Shown here one piece after another: positions 34,785 to 43,742 of a stretch of 64,000 nucleotides of DNA. This DNA comes from Leptofilum sp965223285 (lineage in GTDB: Bacteria > Chloroflexota > Anaerolineae > Promineifilales > Promineifilaceae): the NCBI RefSeq assembly GCF_965223285.1, contig NZ_OZ244997.1, forward strand, positions 5,952,001 through 6,016,000. Reading direction: 5' to 3'. The translations under genes and the position numbers were made by a program. The notes beneath the pieces are model-generated. The model searched no databases. It was not told where the DNA came from and saw nothing but the letters and a program-made list of their open reading frames with translations. Positions within the stretch are counted from its first letter, which is position 1, and the number at the start of each line of letters is the position of its first letter.

Positions 34785-34894
34785 AGAGAAGATGGAGACG
34801 GATCATTGATCATCTACGCTAGTTTATCCTAATACAGTGTTGTTTACGATGCCGTCATCCACTGGATTAATTCGGGTCGATGGTTTGCAGCGGG

Positions 34895-34903
34895 TGTTAT
34901 AAA
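34895..34903 (+). promoter_or_regulatory. Extended -10 element close to the start codon
   Basis: TGTTATAAA fits TG-n-TATAAT. The ATG at 34914 is ten bases downstream, so a near-leaderless transcript is predicted. Confidence 0.45.
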
Positions 34904-34913
34904 ATAGAGTTGT

Positions 34914-35444
34914 ATGATACCGAGTATTGAACAAATCCAATTTGAAGAAAATAAAGAACGCTTGAAGGTTGTTTTGCCAGCAAAAACCCATTGGGTTTAC
35001 CTGATTTTGTACAGCATTATGCTTCTAGTTTGGGTTGGCATGGCAATTTATGGTCTCATCTTTACCGTGCAAATGGCATTTTCCGGCGAGCGGTTTGCCT
35101 TTGTATTTACCGTGATGTTGGTGTTGTTGCTATATCCTTTGTACCGCTTGGGCAAAACGGTGTGGGGGCAGTGGCAATATTACGCGGCTAATCGTGAGAT
35201 TTTATTCATTCACAAGGAAATGCTGATTTTACGGCGACCGGTTTCCATTTTTGGCATCACAATGGCATTCGACAAAGCCCACGTGACGCCATTTTATTAT
35301 AGCGATAAGCATCATTGCCCCGCCTTTGACTACGGTCATCAGCACGTTTATTTTGGTCACGATTTGCCCTTAGATTCCGCAGGACGTTTAATTGGCTACT
35401 TAAATGCGCGTTACTATCCGCATTTTGACGACGATGATGAATAG
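34914..35444 (+). CDS. Hypothetical protein with two transmembrane helices
   Basis: 176 aa. Two hydrophobic segments (YLILYSIMLLVWVGMAIYGLIF and FVFTVMLVLLLYPLY, about residues 28-70) are followed by a beta-rich soluble part ending in FDDDDE. The layout resembles bacterial PH-like or DUF2244-type membrane proteins, but I do not recognise a family. The ATG lies ten bases after an extended -10 (TGTTATAAA, 34895-34903) with no SD. No ACGGCCGT. Confidence 0.55.
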   Translation: MIPSIEQIQFEENKERLKVVLPAKTHWVYLILYSIMLLVWVGMAIYGLIFTVQMAFSGERFAFVFTVMLVLLLYPLYRLGKTVWGQWQYYAANREILFIHKEMLILRRPVSIFGITMAFDKAHVTPFYYSDKHHCPAFDYGHQHVYFGHDLPLDSAGRLIGYLNARYYPHFDDDDE

Positions 35445-35461
35445 TTGGCCGAGCAAAAACA

Positions 35462-38400
35462 ATGCCTACAAGTAGAGCGAACGATTCCCCTTTGGTAACT
35501 GGCACACAGCTACGCCAGTTGGCCGCTTACATCCCAGCCACCCTGGCTGACCGCATTATGCGCCACGGCTTGCCAACGCCAGGAGAGCCACGGTCGCTGA
35601 TGGCCGCCACGCTCTTCTCAGATATTTCTGGCTTCACGCGCATGTCTGAGGAGCTTGCATCGGATGGGCCGCGCGGCGCGGAAGAGCTGAACCGCGTTTT
35701 GTTAGTCACCTTCACGGCTATGATCGACGTGATTCATGAGTTGGGTGGGGCGGTCAATCATTTTTATGGGGATGCAATGTCGGTTTATTTCCCCGACACA
35801 GATGGCACGGCTGCCCAACGGGCTTTGGTGTGCGCCCAAATGATGCAGCAGCTCATGCTTACCAGCTTTAATCGCGTAGTAACGAATCGGCCACCGGGGA
35901 AGCATCCATTTTTTGAGCTGACGATTAAGATTGGGGTGGGATACGGCCGTTGCCAGGAACTCGTCGTAGGGGATCCACAACAAAGTTTGGAATTTGTGCT
36001 CACAGGTGAAGCCGTAGATGAAGCAGCCATGGCTGAGCATCAGGCAAGCTCCGGCGACATCATCGCATCGGCTGCCGTAATGATACAGGCTGGTTTACTT
36101 GCCAACAAGGATTACCAGAAAATGGATACGGCCGTTCCCCAGCCAGAAACGCAACCAATTCTTCATTGGGACAGCTATGACGATGCTGCCCAACAGCGTC
36201 TGGCCAAAGTGATTTTGCCCTTTGTACCTCCCGCACTTTTCCGCCGTCTGGTCGCTACTGGGGCCACCGAAATGGCCGAACATCGCCCCGTTACCACCAT
36301 TTTTGTCCAGTTTGATTACAAAAATCGGCAGGAAACAACGTCCGATATTGAAACGGCCGATATGGGACAACAGCTCCAGAAATATTATGAATGGGCTAGT
36401 GGGGTCGTAAGCCGCTTTGGGCAAGAAAATGCACGGGTGAATCGCGTGCTTACTGGTGACAAAGGAAACCAATTACATATCATGTTTGGTGCCCCGGTTG
36501 CCCCGGATGCGCCAGAGCAGGCGTTGCGCTGCTTGCTTGCCTTGCAGCGAGAGAAACCCAGCTTTATTAGCGCACAGCGGATTGGCGTGGCCGTGGGTAA
36601 GGTATTTGCGGGGCCGGTTGGTTCATCGGCGCGGCGTGAGTACACGGTGGTGGGTGATGTCGTGAATTTGTCGGCGCGACTGATGCAGGTGTGTGAACCT
36701 GGCACTATTTTGACCGACCAGATTATGGCAGAACGAACGCAGCAAGTTATTGAATTTGAGTCGCTGCCACCCATGCATCTGAAAGGTAAGCAAACGGCCG
36801 TAACGCCACATCTGGTTCAACGGGATCGGGCCGCAACGACCTTGATGAATGCATATGTAGATCGGTGGGAACGGCCGTTAGTAGGTCGCGAGAATGAGCT
36901 GGATTTATTGTTAGGGGGAATGGATGCTGCTTTGCGTGGTGTTGGGGGCGCAACGGCCGTTTACGGTGGCACGGGGGTGGGTAAATCACGATTGCTGGCC
37001 GCCGGTGTGCGCCATTGGCTGTCTAACGGCGGGCTGGGGCTAATTGGCGTCTGCTATCCGCACACTAATGACACACCATACAGCCCTTGGCGAGATGTTT
37101 GGCGAGAATATTTTGGATTAACCGATGGTCAGTCAATTGATCAACAAGTTTCGGCCGTAACCACCCGAACGATAGCCTTGCTTCCAGATGCAAATGAAGA
37201 TGTTGGTTTGTGGCGGGAACTGCTAGGGCTGCCCATACCCCAGTCGGATGCACTAACCGATTTAACGGCGGAGGCGCGACAGGTGCGCTTATTCAGCTTG
37301 GTACGGAACTGTGTGCAAGCGATTGCTGCTCAGCAGCCAGTGCTGATTATCCTAGAAGGGTTGCAATGGGCAGACCAAGCAACACTGGCTCTGCTGGACG
37401 ATTTGGGTGGTCATTTAGAAGAATTGGCAGTTTTTCTGGCAACAACTTTCCGGGCCAGGGAAGATTTGGCATTGGCATTGTTGGAACGGCCGTCTTGCAT
37501 AGCAATTCCTTTGGTAGATTTATCTCCGGCCTCAGCACGTCAACTCTTGGCACAGCTTGTAGGTGCATCCGAATTGCCCCAGCCCGTTGAGCAGCATCTG
37601 GGTATGCGCGACCGAGAGGGGCGCGACAGCCCAGTAAATCCCCTTTTCATGGAAGAAGCCCTGAAGGTAATGATGGGGGCTGGAGTATTGCAGGTAAACG
37701 GCCGTGTGCAGGTAAACGAAGCCAAGTTAGCCAAAATGCAAGTGCCAGACACCATTCACGGGCTGCTCCTGGCACGATTAGATCGCCTGCCGCCTGCTGG
37801 TCGCGATCTCTTGCAAGTTGCCTCGATTATTGGGCGACAATTTGCTGTAGAGCCGCTACAAGTGATTGCCAAATCACCTACTGAGCAAATCATCCTAAAT
37901 CTGCTGGCTAAGCTCACAGAATCAGAAATGACACGCCTCATTTCGGCCGCACCAGAGTGGATTTACCTCTTCCAACACGCCATGACGCATGAAGTTGCCT
38001 ATGAAAGTTTGCCATACGCTCGGCGGCAAAAGCTCCACGCGGCCGTTGCCAATTGGTTAGCTGATAAATATGCACAAAACCTCAAGCCACTACATCCCAT
38101 GCTGGCTTACCATCATAGCCGCGCCGCCAACCACAAGCAGGCACTCCACTACGCCATCCTGGCTGCTGACGAAGCCCGCAACATCTTTGCCAATCGCGAA
38201 GCAATCGACCTGTACAACCTGGCAGAAACACACCTAACCGCGCTTGATGATGATGAATTGTGGGAAACGGCCGTACACCTTTGTCTGTCACGCGGTAACG
38301 TCCTCATTTTGCTAGGTGATTTGGCTACGGCTTTTGCCGATGCAGAAAAAGCACTGGATTTGGCACAGGAAAACGGCGATGAAGGGTCAACGGCCGTAGC

Positions 38401-39589
38401 TTACAACCTTATGGCTGAAATCCGTTATCGCCAGGGTGCCTTCGATGAAGTGCAAACACTTACTAAAAAAATCTTCATTGATTTAAGCAAAGCGGCAGGA
38501 AACGATCAATTAGCTCGCGCCTACATTTGGGCAGGGTGGTCTGCTAGCTCAAAGTTAAACTATGCAACTGCATTAGATTATTTGGAAAAAGCAAAATTAA
38601 TTTGTCAACAAGAAAATAACAATCACTTGTTGGCAAGGGTTTATGAAGCAATTAGCTTTACACGCTATTCTCAGAAAGAACTTGAATTATCCCTTGATGC
38701 AATGCAGGAAGGCGTTAAGCTATCTCGCGAATTTAGCACACCAATTAATATTGGAATTGCGCTTAGCAATGTTGGGTTTGTGCAATTTACGTTGGGGCAA
38801 TATCAAGAAGCTGTTTCGACATTCAACGAAGCAGTACAAATTGGACAAGAAAGTGGAAAGAATTTATATGCGTTAGCAATGACAAATCGAGCTGCTGCCT
38901 ATTCTAGGTTGGGTGATTTTGAGGCAGCACTCGTTGATTTTGAGTCTGCGGTCAATTTACTTACGTCAATGAACTATCCCAGTTTGTTAGTTGAAGCCTT
39001 ATTATTTTGGGGGTTCGAATATTTTAGCCCTTTGCAAAAATGGACGGATGCAAAAAGACGCTTTGAAGAAGCACAACAACTTATAAATTCACAACCTGAA
39101 AGTTATATTGAGGAAAAAGCGCGATTGTTAGTTGGGCTTGGGGAGATCGAAATTCGCTCAGGCAGTCTGAATAGTGCTGAGGATCTACTTGAAAAATCCT
39201 ATCAACTTATTGAACACAAAGAGCTGATTTGGTGGAAGCCCATCACTGAATATTTTCTAGGTGTCCTATACAGAAAAATGGGTCGTGAGGCTGAGGCTTG
39301 GGAATATTTGCAAAAGAGTTTAGCTTCTTCCAAAGATGGCAATCCAGATTTTAACGCCTTAGTGCTATTAGAAATGGCTAAGCTAGAGTCCAATCCTGAA
39401 GAACGTGACAAGTTATTAGAATCTTGTATTTTGTCTGCAAAAAAGCGGTCTAGATACGCAGACAAGGTGGTTTGTTTAAAACTTGCAGCGCAAATGCTGT
39501 TAGAAAGTGAAGATGTACGATCTAAAAATATTGGTAAGGATTGCCTGGCATCGCTTGGCAGCTACGCAATACAAAAAGCGTCTAGATAA
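35462..39589 (+). CDS. Two-cyclase-domain / AAA ATPase / TPR signalling protein
   Basis: 1375 aa. Residues about 46-190 form a class III nucleotide cyclase domain with FSDISGFT (metal-binding Asp54) and HFYGDAMSVYFPD; residues about 275-445 form a second one (FDYKN replacing the first metal motif, then REYTVVGDVVNLSARLM), so one domain is probably degenerate and the pair could make one active site or none. An AAA/STAND ATPase follows (Walker A YGGTGVGKSRL, Lys508; LEGLQWADQATL Walker B), then TPRs to the end. The last 1.1 kb is distinctly AT-rich and lacks ACGGCCGT, unlike the first 3 kb. No SD. Confidence 0.88.
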   Translation: MPTSRANDSPLVTGTQLRQLAAYIPATLADRIMRHGLPTPGEPRSLMAATLFSDISGFTRMSEELASDGPRGAEELNRVLLVTFTAMIDVIHELGGAVNHFYGDAMSVYFPDTDGTAAQRALVCAQMMQQLMLTSFNRVVTNRPPGKHPFFELTIKIGVGYGRCQELVVGDPQQSLEFVLTGEAVDEAAMAEHQASSGDIIASAAVMIQAGLLANKDYQKMDTAVPQPETQPILHWDSYDDAAQQRLAKVILPFVPPALFRRLVATGATEMAEHRPVTTIFVQFDYKNRQETTSDIETADMGQQLQKYYEWASGVVSRFGQENARVNRVLTGDKGNQLHIMFGAPVAPDAPEQALRCLLALQREKPSFISAQRIGVAVGKVFAGPVGSSARREYTVVGDVVNLSARLMQVCEPGTILTDQIMAERTQQVIEFESLPPMHLKGKQTAVTPHLVQRDRAATTLMNAYVDRWERPLVGRENELDLLLGGMDAALRGVGGATAVYGGTGVGKSRLLAAGVRHWLSNGGLGLIGVCYPHTNDTPYSPWRDVWREYFGLTDGQSIDQQVSAVTTRTIALLPDANEDVGLWRELLGLPIPQSDALTDLTAEARQVRLFSLVRNCVQAIAAQQPVLIILEGLQWADQATLALLDDLGGHLEELAVFLATTFRAREDLALALLERPSCIAIPLVDLSPASARQLLAQLVGASELPQPVEQHLGMRDREGRDSPVNPLFMEEALKVMMGAGVLQVNGRVQVNEAKLAKMQVPDTIHGLLLARLDRLPPAGRDLLQVASIIGRQFAVEPLQVIAKSPTEQIILNLLAKLTESEMTRLISAAPEWIYLFQHAMTHEVAYESLPYARRQKLHAAVANWLADKYAQNLKPLHPMLAYHHSRAANHKQALHYAILAADEARNIFANREAIDLYNLAETHLTALDDDELWETAVHLCLSRGNVLILLGDLATAFADAEKALDLAQENGDEGSTAVAYNLMAEIRYRQGAFDEVQTLTKKIFIDLSKAAGNDQLARAYIWAGWSASSKLNYATALDYLEKAKLICQQENNNHLLARVYEAISFTRYSQKELELSLDAMQEGVKLSREFSTPINIGIALSNVGFVQFTLGQYQEAVSTFNEAVQIGQESGKNLYALAMTNRAAAYSRLGDFEAALVDFESAVNLLTSMNYPSLLVEALLFWGFEYFSPLQKWTDAKRRFEEAQQLINSQPESYIEEKARLLVGLGEIEIRSGSLNSAEDLLEKSYQLIEHKELIWWKPITEYFLGVLYRKMGREAEAWEYLQKSLASSKDGNPDFNALVLLEMAKLESNPEERDKLLESCILSAKKRSRYADKVVCLKLAAQMLLESEDVRSKNIGKDCLASLGSYAIQKASR

Positions 39590-39601
39590 TCCAGACGCTT
39601 T
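39573..39601 (-). terminator. Bidirectional terminator between the cyclase gene and the small peptide gene
   Basis: AAAGCGTCT and AGACGCTTT pair over nine bases around a nine-base loop. On the minus strand the stem is followed by TTTTTG, so it mainly serves the peptide gene; on the plus strand the last codons of the cyclase gene lie inside the hairpin. Confidence 0.7.
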
Positions 39602-39628
39602 GAAATACCTAATGCATGGGGAGAAATT

Positions 39629-39844
39629 CTAGCCAGTTCCTGGCATGAAGCCCTTGGTCGTGCGCGAACCAAGACCACCAGCAAATTCGTCAAAATTGTC
39701 TTCATCGAGGTTTTCCAGCAGCTTTCGCTCCTCGTCAGATACAGGATAACCTTCCAGAGCTTGATTTAAGTCACTAAATAGTAAAGAGCGAAAATCTTTG
39801 TCGGTTACTGCGCGTTCTACAACTTGATCTAATGCTTCAGACAC
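39629..39844 (-). CDS. NHLP/Os1348-type leader peptide: RiPP-precursor-like
   Basis: 71 aa from a GTG preceded by GGGAGG (the frame extends to 39865 without better support). The helical part SEALDQVVERAVTDKDFRSLLFSDLNQALEGYPVSDEERKLL (positions about 2-45) has the nitrile-hydratase-leader/Os1348 pattern, an acidic hinge (DEDNFDEF) follows, and AGG precedes a short Gly/Thr-rich tail LGSRTTKGFMPGTG. That is the arrangement of a leader with a double-glycine cleavage site and a 14-residue core. No modifying enzyme or peptidase/ABC exporter is nearby, so it would rely on genes elsewhere, or be a non-RiPP relative. Confidence 0.6.
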   Translation of the reverse strand: MSEALDQVVERAVTDKDFRSLLFSDLNQALEGYPVSDEERKLLENLDEDNFDEFAGGLGSRTTKGFMPGTG

Positions 39845-39880
39845 GGTAATCCTCCCGTATTTCAACTAAATTAGTCATTC

Positions 39881-39892
39881 AACAATATTGTT
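39881..39892 (-). promoter_or_regulatory. Perfect palindrome AACAATATTGTT, candidate operator
   Basis: A 12-bp perfect palindrome begins four bases downstream of the -10 box of the peptide gene, covering the likely transcription start. This is the classic place for a repressor. Confidence 0.5.
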
Positions 39893-39895
39893 TTC

Positions 39896-39924
39896 AGTAT
39901 TATCTTTCGGCCACCATTTGTCAA
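39896..39924 (-). promoter_or_regulatory. Promoter of the leader-peptide gene
   Basis: Minus strand: perfect -35 TTGACA (39924-39919), a 17-bp spacer, and a weaker -10 AATACT (39901-39896). Leader of about 45 nt to the GTG. Confidence 0.6.
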
Positions 39925-39973
39925 CGGATGTGGCCTACATTTCTTATGTTATCTACTTAACTTTCACGGTTGC

Positions 39974-41032
39974 TTACGATCCAGATTTGTTTTGCACGGC
40001 CGTTTCTGGAGCTATATCCACATTATCCAGCCACTCACGCACAAGTTGTACACCTAAAACGGGGGCGTAGGTCGAACGGGTAGTGGAAACATCTGCGTGG
40101 CCAAGTAACTCCTGAACGACTTCAAGCGGCATTCCATCTCGCAGTAACTGTGTGGCACGGTAGTGACGAAAATCGTGGGCAGAGAGAGAGGGGTCTAGCC
40201 GCAGGGATTTGACTGCCTTCTTCACCACATTGTGTGCGCCGGACTGCGTTAAGCGTGCCCCTCGCGCATTGCGGCTGTGGGAGACAAACAGTGCCGGATT
40301 GCTGTCGCTTCGCTCTCGCAGGTATGCCTGCATTGTACTTTGGGCATACGGCATGATGTGCAACGTACGCGGACGCTGCCCTTTGCCAATAATGGTGGCG
40401 GTTTGAGAACGGCCGTTTCTCACCTGTGTTCGGTTTAATGCCAAAATTTCGGATAGACGTGCGGCCGTCGAGTAGAGCAGATTCACCAATGCCCGATTGC
40501 GTAGTAACGATAGTCGCCGATTGTAAGCATCGTTGTGCGGCGGCAGAGGCATACTGTTGTAATAATCCACCACTTGCGGCATCTTTTGGCGAGCCTCATC
40601 TAAATCGACGACGGAAGCGGCCTGATTGCGCTCCACACGCCGCCGCTTGCGCTGCTGCGCCAGCTTTCCAAGCTGAATGCCCTCCGGCAGCTGATCAATT
40701 CCATCTAAAAAGTGAAGATAGTTTAGAACGGCCGCAGTATACGTGGTGCTGGTTGATTGTGCGCGATTTGCCAATAGCCAACTACGAAAGGCTAGCACAT
40801 CGGCCGTTTGCAGCGGGGCAGGGGAAAGCGGCCACGCATCTTCCAGATCATGATGTGTGCCGTGCGTTTGCAGCCAATCAGCAAAGGCGCGCAAGCCAGC
40901 ACGGTAAGCACGCTCAGTTTGCTCACTGTTCAGGCCAACCTCACGCAGGAAAAGCGTCAGTTGTGGAAATGGATGTTCATTTGGAATTTCTCTGCCAGAG
41001 CAGGGTAGTGTTTTGTTATGTTTTTGCTTCAT
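39974..41032 (-). CDS. Tyrosine recombinase (XerC/XerD-like)
   Basis: 352 aa. N-terminal SAM-like core-binding domain (FPQLTLFLREVGLNSEQTERAYRAGLRAFADW in parts), then the catalytic domain with Arg in STAARLSEILAL, Lys in IIGKGQRPR, HDFRHYRATQLL, LLGHADVSTTRS and nucleophile Tyr322 in STYAPV. Recombinases of this size cut one strand at a time through a 3'-phosphotyrosine. It may be a chromosomal Xer protein or a lone integrase; no att repeats or phage genes are seen. The predicted promoter (extended -10 TGATATACT) ends only seven bases before the ATG, with no SD. Confidence 0.9.
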   Translation of the reverse strand: MKQKHNKTLPCSGREIPNEHPFPQLTLFLREVGLNSEQTERAYRAGLRAFADWLQTHGTHHDLEDAWPLSPAPLQTADVLAFRSWLLANRAQSTSTTYTAAVLNYLHFLDGIDQLPEGIQLGKLAQQRKRRRVERNQAASVVDLDEARQKMPQVVDYYNSMPLPPHNDAYNRRLSLLRNRALVNLLYSTAARLSEILALNRTQVRNGRSQTATIIGKGQRPRTLHIMPYAQSTMQAYLRERSDSNPALFVSHSRNARGARLTQSGAHNVVKKAVKSLRLDPSLSAHDFRHYRATQLLRDGMPLEVVQELLGHADVSTTRSTYAPVLGVQLVREWLDNVDIAPETAVQNKSGS

Positions 41033-41039
41033 GATGAGT

Positions 41040-41045
41040 AGTATA
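41040..41045 (-). promoter_or_regulatory. -10 box of the recombinase gene, seven bases from the ATG
   Basis: Minus strand TATACT preceded by TGA (extended -10). Transcription would start at about the ATG itself: a leaderless mRNA. No clear -35. Confidence 0.45.
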
Positions 41046-41086
41046 TCACATACTCGTATTAATAAACATTATCAGGAGTATGATAT
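41043..41086. repeat. Inverted repeat upstream of the recombinase gene
   Basis: ATATCACATACTC (41043-41055) and GAGTATGATAT (41076-41086) are reverse complements apart from two extra bases, separated by 20 bp. It overlaps the putative recombinase promoter and could be an operator or, less likely given the long spacer, a recombination site. Confidence 0.45.
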
Positions 41087-41163
41087 TTTGCTGAGCATAT
41101 CCTTTCAATTCTAGCTATCCCGTCAATATCCAGTAAAATATGAGAAAAATATAGGAAGTGTCT

Positions 41164-43380
41164 ATGTCCAAGGAAGAGGAACACACAGCAACTATCAATA
41201 CAAGTGATATTGAAGCAATTGTTGGCGGTTACCACGGAAACCCATTTGCAGTTTTGGGACCTCATGAATTAGAAGATCGTGGATTAGCAATTCGTGCTTT
41301 TGTGCCGCACGCAGAGGCCGTTACCGCGCATGTTTCTGGGCAAACCATTCCCCTCACCCGGTATCATTGGGATGGCTTTTTTGAAGCTGTTTTGCCAGAC
41401 GGGGATTTGGATGTCGGCTATCAGCTTGAGATACAAACGCTTGTTGGCGGGAAATTGCTATACGAAGACCCTTACGCTTTTGGCAGTACGCTTTCTGACA
41501 CAGATCGGTATTTGCTAGCCGAAGGCACCCATGAAAATGCGTATGATCATCTGGGGGCACATCTCATGACGGTTCGAGGCGTCATTGGGGTGCGCTTTCT
41601 GGTTTGGGCACCTAATGCCAGTCGGGTTAGCGTGGTAGGTAATTTTAACAATTGGGACGGCCGTCGCCATGTGATGCGTTTTCATCCAGGCAGTGGTCTT
41701 TGGGAAATCTTTGTGCCACATCTGGATCAGGGTGAATTATACAAATACGAAATTAAAACCAACTACAAAGATTACACCGTTGCCAAAGCTGATCCTTTTG
41801 CCTTTGCCAGCCAAATGCGGCCAGATACCGCCTCGGTTGTCTGGAATATCAACACTTACAGTTGGCAGGATAGCAACTGGATGGCAAACCGCAGTCGGTA
41901 TAATGCACTTGATGGCCCAATTTCCATTTACGAGCTGCATTTAGGCTCCTGGAAGTTAAAAGATGGCTGGGAGTGGCTTACCTACCAAGATTTGATCGAT
42001 GAACTTATCCCCTACGTCAAAGAGATGGGATATACACACATCGAATTATTACCCGTGGCTGAACATCCATTTGATGGTTCTTGGGGATACCAGGTAACTG
42101 GCTACTTTGCACCAACCAGCCGCTTTGGTACGCCAGATGCGTTCATGGCTTTTGTAGATGCGTGTCATCAGGCCGAAATTGGTGTCATTTTGGATTGGGT
42201 GCCTGCCCATTTCCCAATGGATCAACACGGGCTGGGCTTCTTTGACGGCACGCATCTGTACGAACACGAAGACCCACGACTGGGGGCACATCCAGATTGG
42301 GGCACGTATATTTTTAATTACGGCCGTAACGAAGTCCGCCAATTTCTCGTCAGCAACGCCCTGTTTTGGCTTGATAAGTACCATATTGATGGCCTCCGCG
42401 TAGATGCTGTTGCCTCCATGCTGTACCTTGACTTCTCCCGTGAGGATGGTGAATGGCTGCCAAACCGATACGGTGGCCGGGAAAACATCGACGCGCTTCA
42501 ATTCTTACGCGAATTCAACGACCGTGTTCATGCCCGCTTCCCCCATACTCTTACCATTGCCGAAGAATCAACATCCTGGCCCGGTGTCACCCACCCCACC
42601 GCCGACAATCCTCAAAATCTGGGTTTTGATCTCAAATGGAATATGGGCTGGATGCACGATACGTTGCGCTATTTCAAAAATGATCCCGTTTACCGCGCTT
42701 ACCACCAAGGCTCACTTACTTTCTCTATGCTTTACGCTTTCAGCGAAAAATTCGCCCTGCCCCTCTCCCACGATGAAGTGGTTCATTTGAAGAAGAGCTT
42801 GCTAGACAAAATGCCTGGCGACCTATGGCAAAAGTTTGCCAATTTGCGCCTGCTCTATGCGTATCAATGGGCACATCCCGGTAAAAAATTACTTTTCATG
42901 GGTGGAGATATTGGTCAATGGCAAGAGTGGAGCGAAGCACGCAGCCTGGACTGGTATCTTTTGGAGCACAAAGAACACCAGGGTCTGCACGATTTTGTGA
43001 AAGCACTGAACCACCTTTACATCGCCGAACCAGCTCTATACGAAGAGGATAACAGTTGGGAGGGATTTCAATGGCTTGATTTTCGGGATGCCCAGCGCAG
43101 CATTCTCTCCTTTTTGCGGTTTGCCCCGAGTAAAAATGAGGCAATGCTGGTGGGTCTAAACTTTACGCCAGTAGTGAGAGACAATTACCGTTTAGGGGTG
43201 CCACAACCGGGCATTTATCGGGAATTACTCAACAGCGATGCTGAACAATTTGCTGGCAGCAACGTCATTAACGAAGGGGACTATCTTGCCGAAGAAATTC
43301 CCTGGCATGATCAGCCCTACTCTATTGTAATCACCCTGCCCCCACTCGGCAGTGTCTTCTTAAAAAAGGTAAGAGACTGA
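41164..43380 (+). CDS. glgB: 1,4-alpha-glucan branching enzyme
   Basis: 738 aa, glycoside hydrolase family 13. Builds alpha-1,6 branches in glycogen. N-terminal carbohydrate-binding module 48 (about 30-220; HLGAHLMTVRGVIGVRFLVWAPNA in parts), then the barrel with YELHLGSWK, LLPVAEHPFDGSWGYQVTGYF, nucleophile Asp414 in DGLRVDAVASMLYLD, general acid Glu467 in IAEESTSWPGVT, and SHDEVVH. ATG 41164 follows AGGAAG; a GTG at 41158 is also in frame. Phosphoglucomutase at 2960 supplies the precursor pathway. Few ACGGCCGT copies (two). Confidence 0.96.
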   Translation: MSKEEEHTATINTSDIEAIVGGYHGNPFAVLGPHELEDRGLAIRAFVPHAEAVTAHVSGQTIPLTRYHWDGFFEAVLPDGDLDVGYQLEIQTLVGGKLLYEDPYAFGSTLSDTDRYLLAEGTHENAYDHLGAHLMTVRGVIGVRFLVWAPNASRVSVVGNFNNWDGRRHVMRFHPGSGLWEIFVPHLDQGELYKYEIKTNYKDYTVAKADPFAFASQMRPDTASVVWNINTYSWQDSNWMANRSRYNALDGPISIYELHLGSWKLKDGWEWLTYQDLIDELIPYVKEMGYTHIELLPVAEHPFDGSWGYQVTGYFAPTSRFGTPDAFMAFVDACHQAEIGVILDWVPAHFPMDQHGLGFFDGTHLYEHEDPRLGAHPDWGTYIFNYGRNEVRQFLVSNALFWLDKYHIDGLRVDAVASMLYLDFSREDGEWLPNRYGGRENIDALQFLREFNDRVHARFPHTLTIAEESTSWPGVTHPTADNPQNLGFDLKWNMGWMHDTLRYFKNDPVYRAYHQGSLTFSMLYAFSEKFALPLSHDEVVHLKKSLLDKMPGDLWQKFANLRLLYAYQWAHPGKKLLFMGGDIGQWQEWSEARSLDWYLLEHKEHQGLHDFVKALNHLYIAEPALYEEDNSWEGFQWLDFRDAQRSILSFLRFAPSKNEAMLVGLNFTPVVRDNYRLGVPQPGIYRELLNSDAEQFAGSNVINEGDYLAEEIPWHDQPYSIVITLPPLGSVFLKKVRD

Positions 43381-43397
43381 TACCAGAGGTGGGTTCT

Positions 43398-43631
43398 ATG
43401 AAGCCGGAACAAGACGCGTTTGGGCAAGGGGTTTACGATTTTCATCAGGAAGGCTGCGCGGCGTTCAGGACGCCCGGCTACTTTCAGTTACCCAGGTTAT
43501 TTGAATATTTGATGGTTTCACCAGAGGAAATGGCGGACATTGTGGCAGGAACAGGCTGGCAGATTGCCAAAATTGTGCCGCGAGAAGATGGTGTAGACTA
43601 TACGGCCGTAATCGAAAAAATCCGCCCATAA
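43398..43631 (+). CDS. C-terminal remnant of a SAM-dependent methyltransferase
   Basis: 77 aa whose second half (YLMVSPEEMADIVAGTGWQIAKIVPREDGVDYTAVIEKI, from residue about 39) matches the extreme C terminus of a class I methyltransferase family common in Chloroflexota. The SAM-binding domain is absent, and the first 30 residues are unrecognised. AGAGGTGGG precedes the ATG, so it may still be translated. Most likely a gene remnant; alternatively a small protein that reuses this end fold. Confidence 0.55.
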   Translation: MKPEQDAFGQGVYDFHQEGCAAFRTPGYFQLPRLFEYLMVSPEEMADIVAGTGWQIAKIVPREDGVDYTAVIEKIRP

Positions 43632-43635
43632 ATAG

Positions 43636-43663
43636 TTGCAAACCTGCTTGTTTATGTTATCAT
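43636..43663 (+). promoter_or_regulatory. Promoter of rpsT
   Basis: -35 TTGCAA (43636-43641), 16-bp spacer, -10 TATCAT (43658-43663). It predicts a leader of about 105 nt. Confidence 0.6.
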
Positions 43664-43742
43664 TCTCCCGCTCTCACGCCTCTACAGTTTTCGTGAAAGC
43701 ATAAAAACATCACACTGCTTTCACACGTATTGCAAAACTATT

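Noticed and set aside
39974..41032. Integrase of a prophage or genomic island
   Set aside because: No flanking direct repeats, tRNA target, or phage genes were seen nearby; the gene itself carries the host's palindrome.
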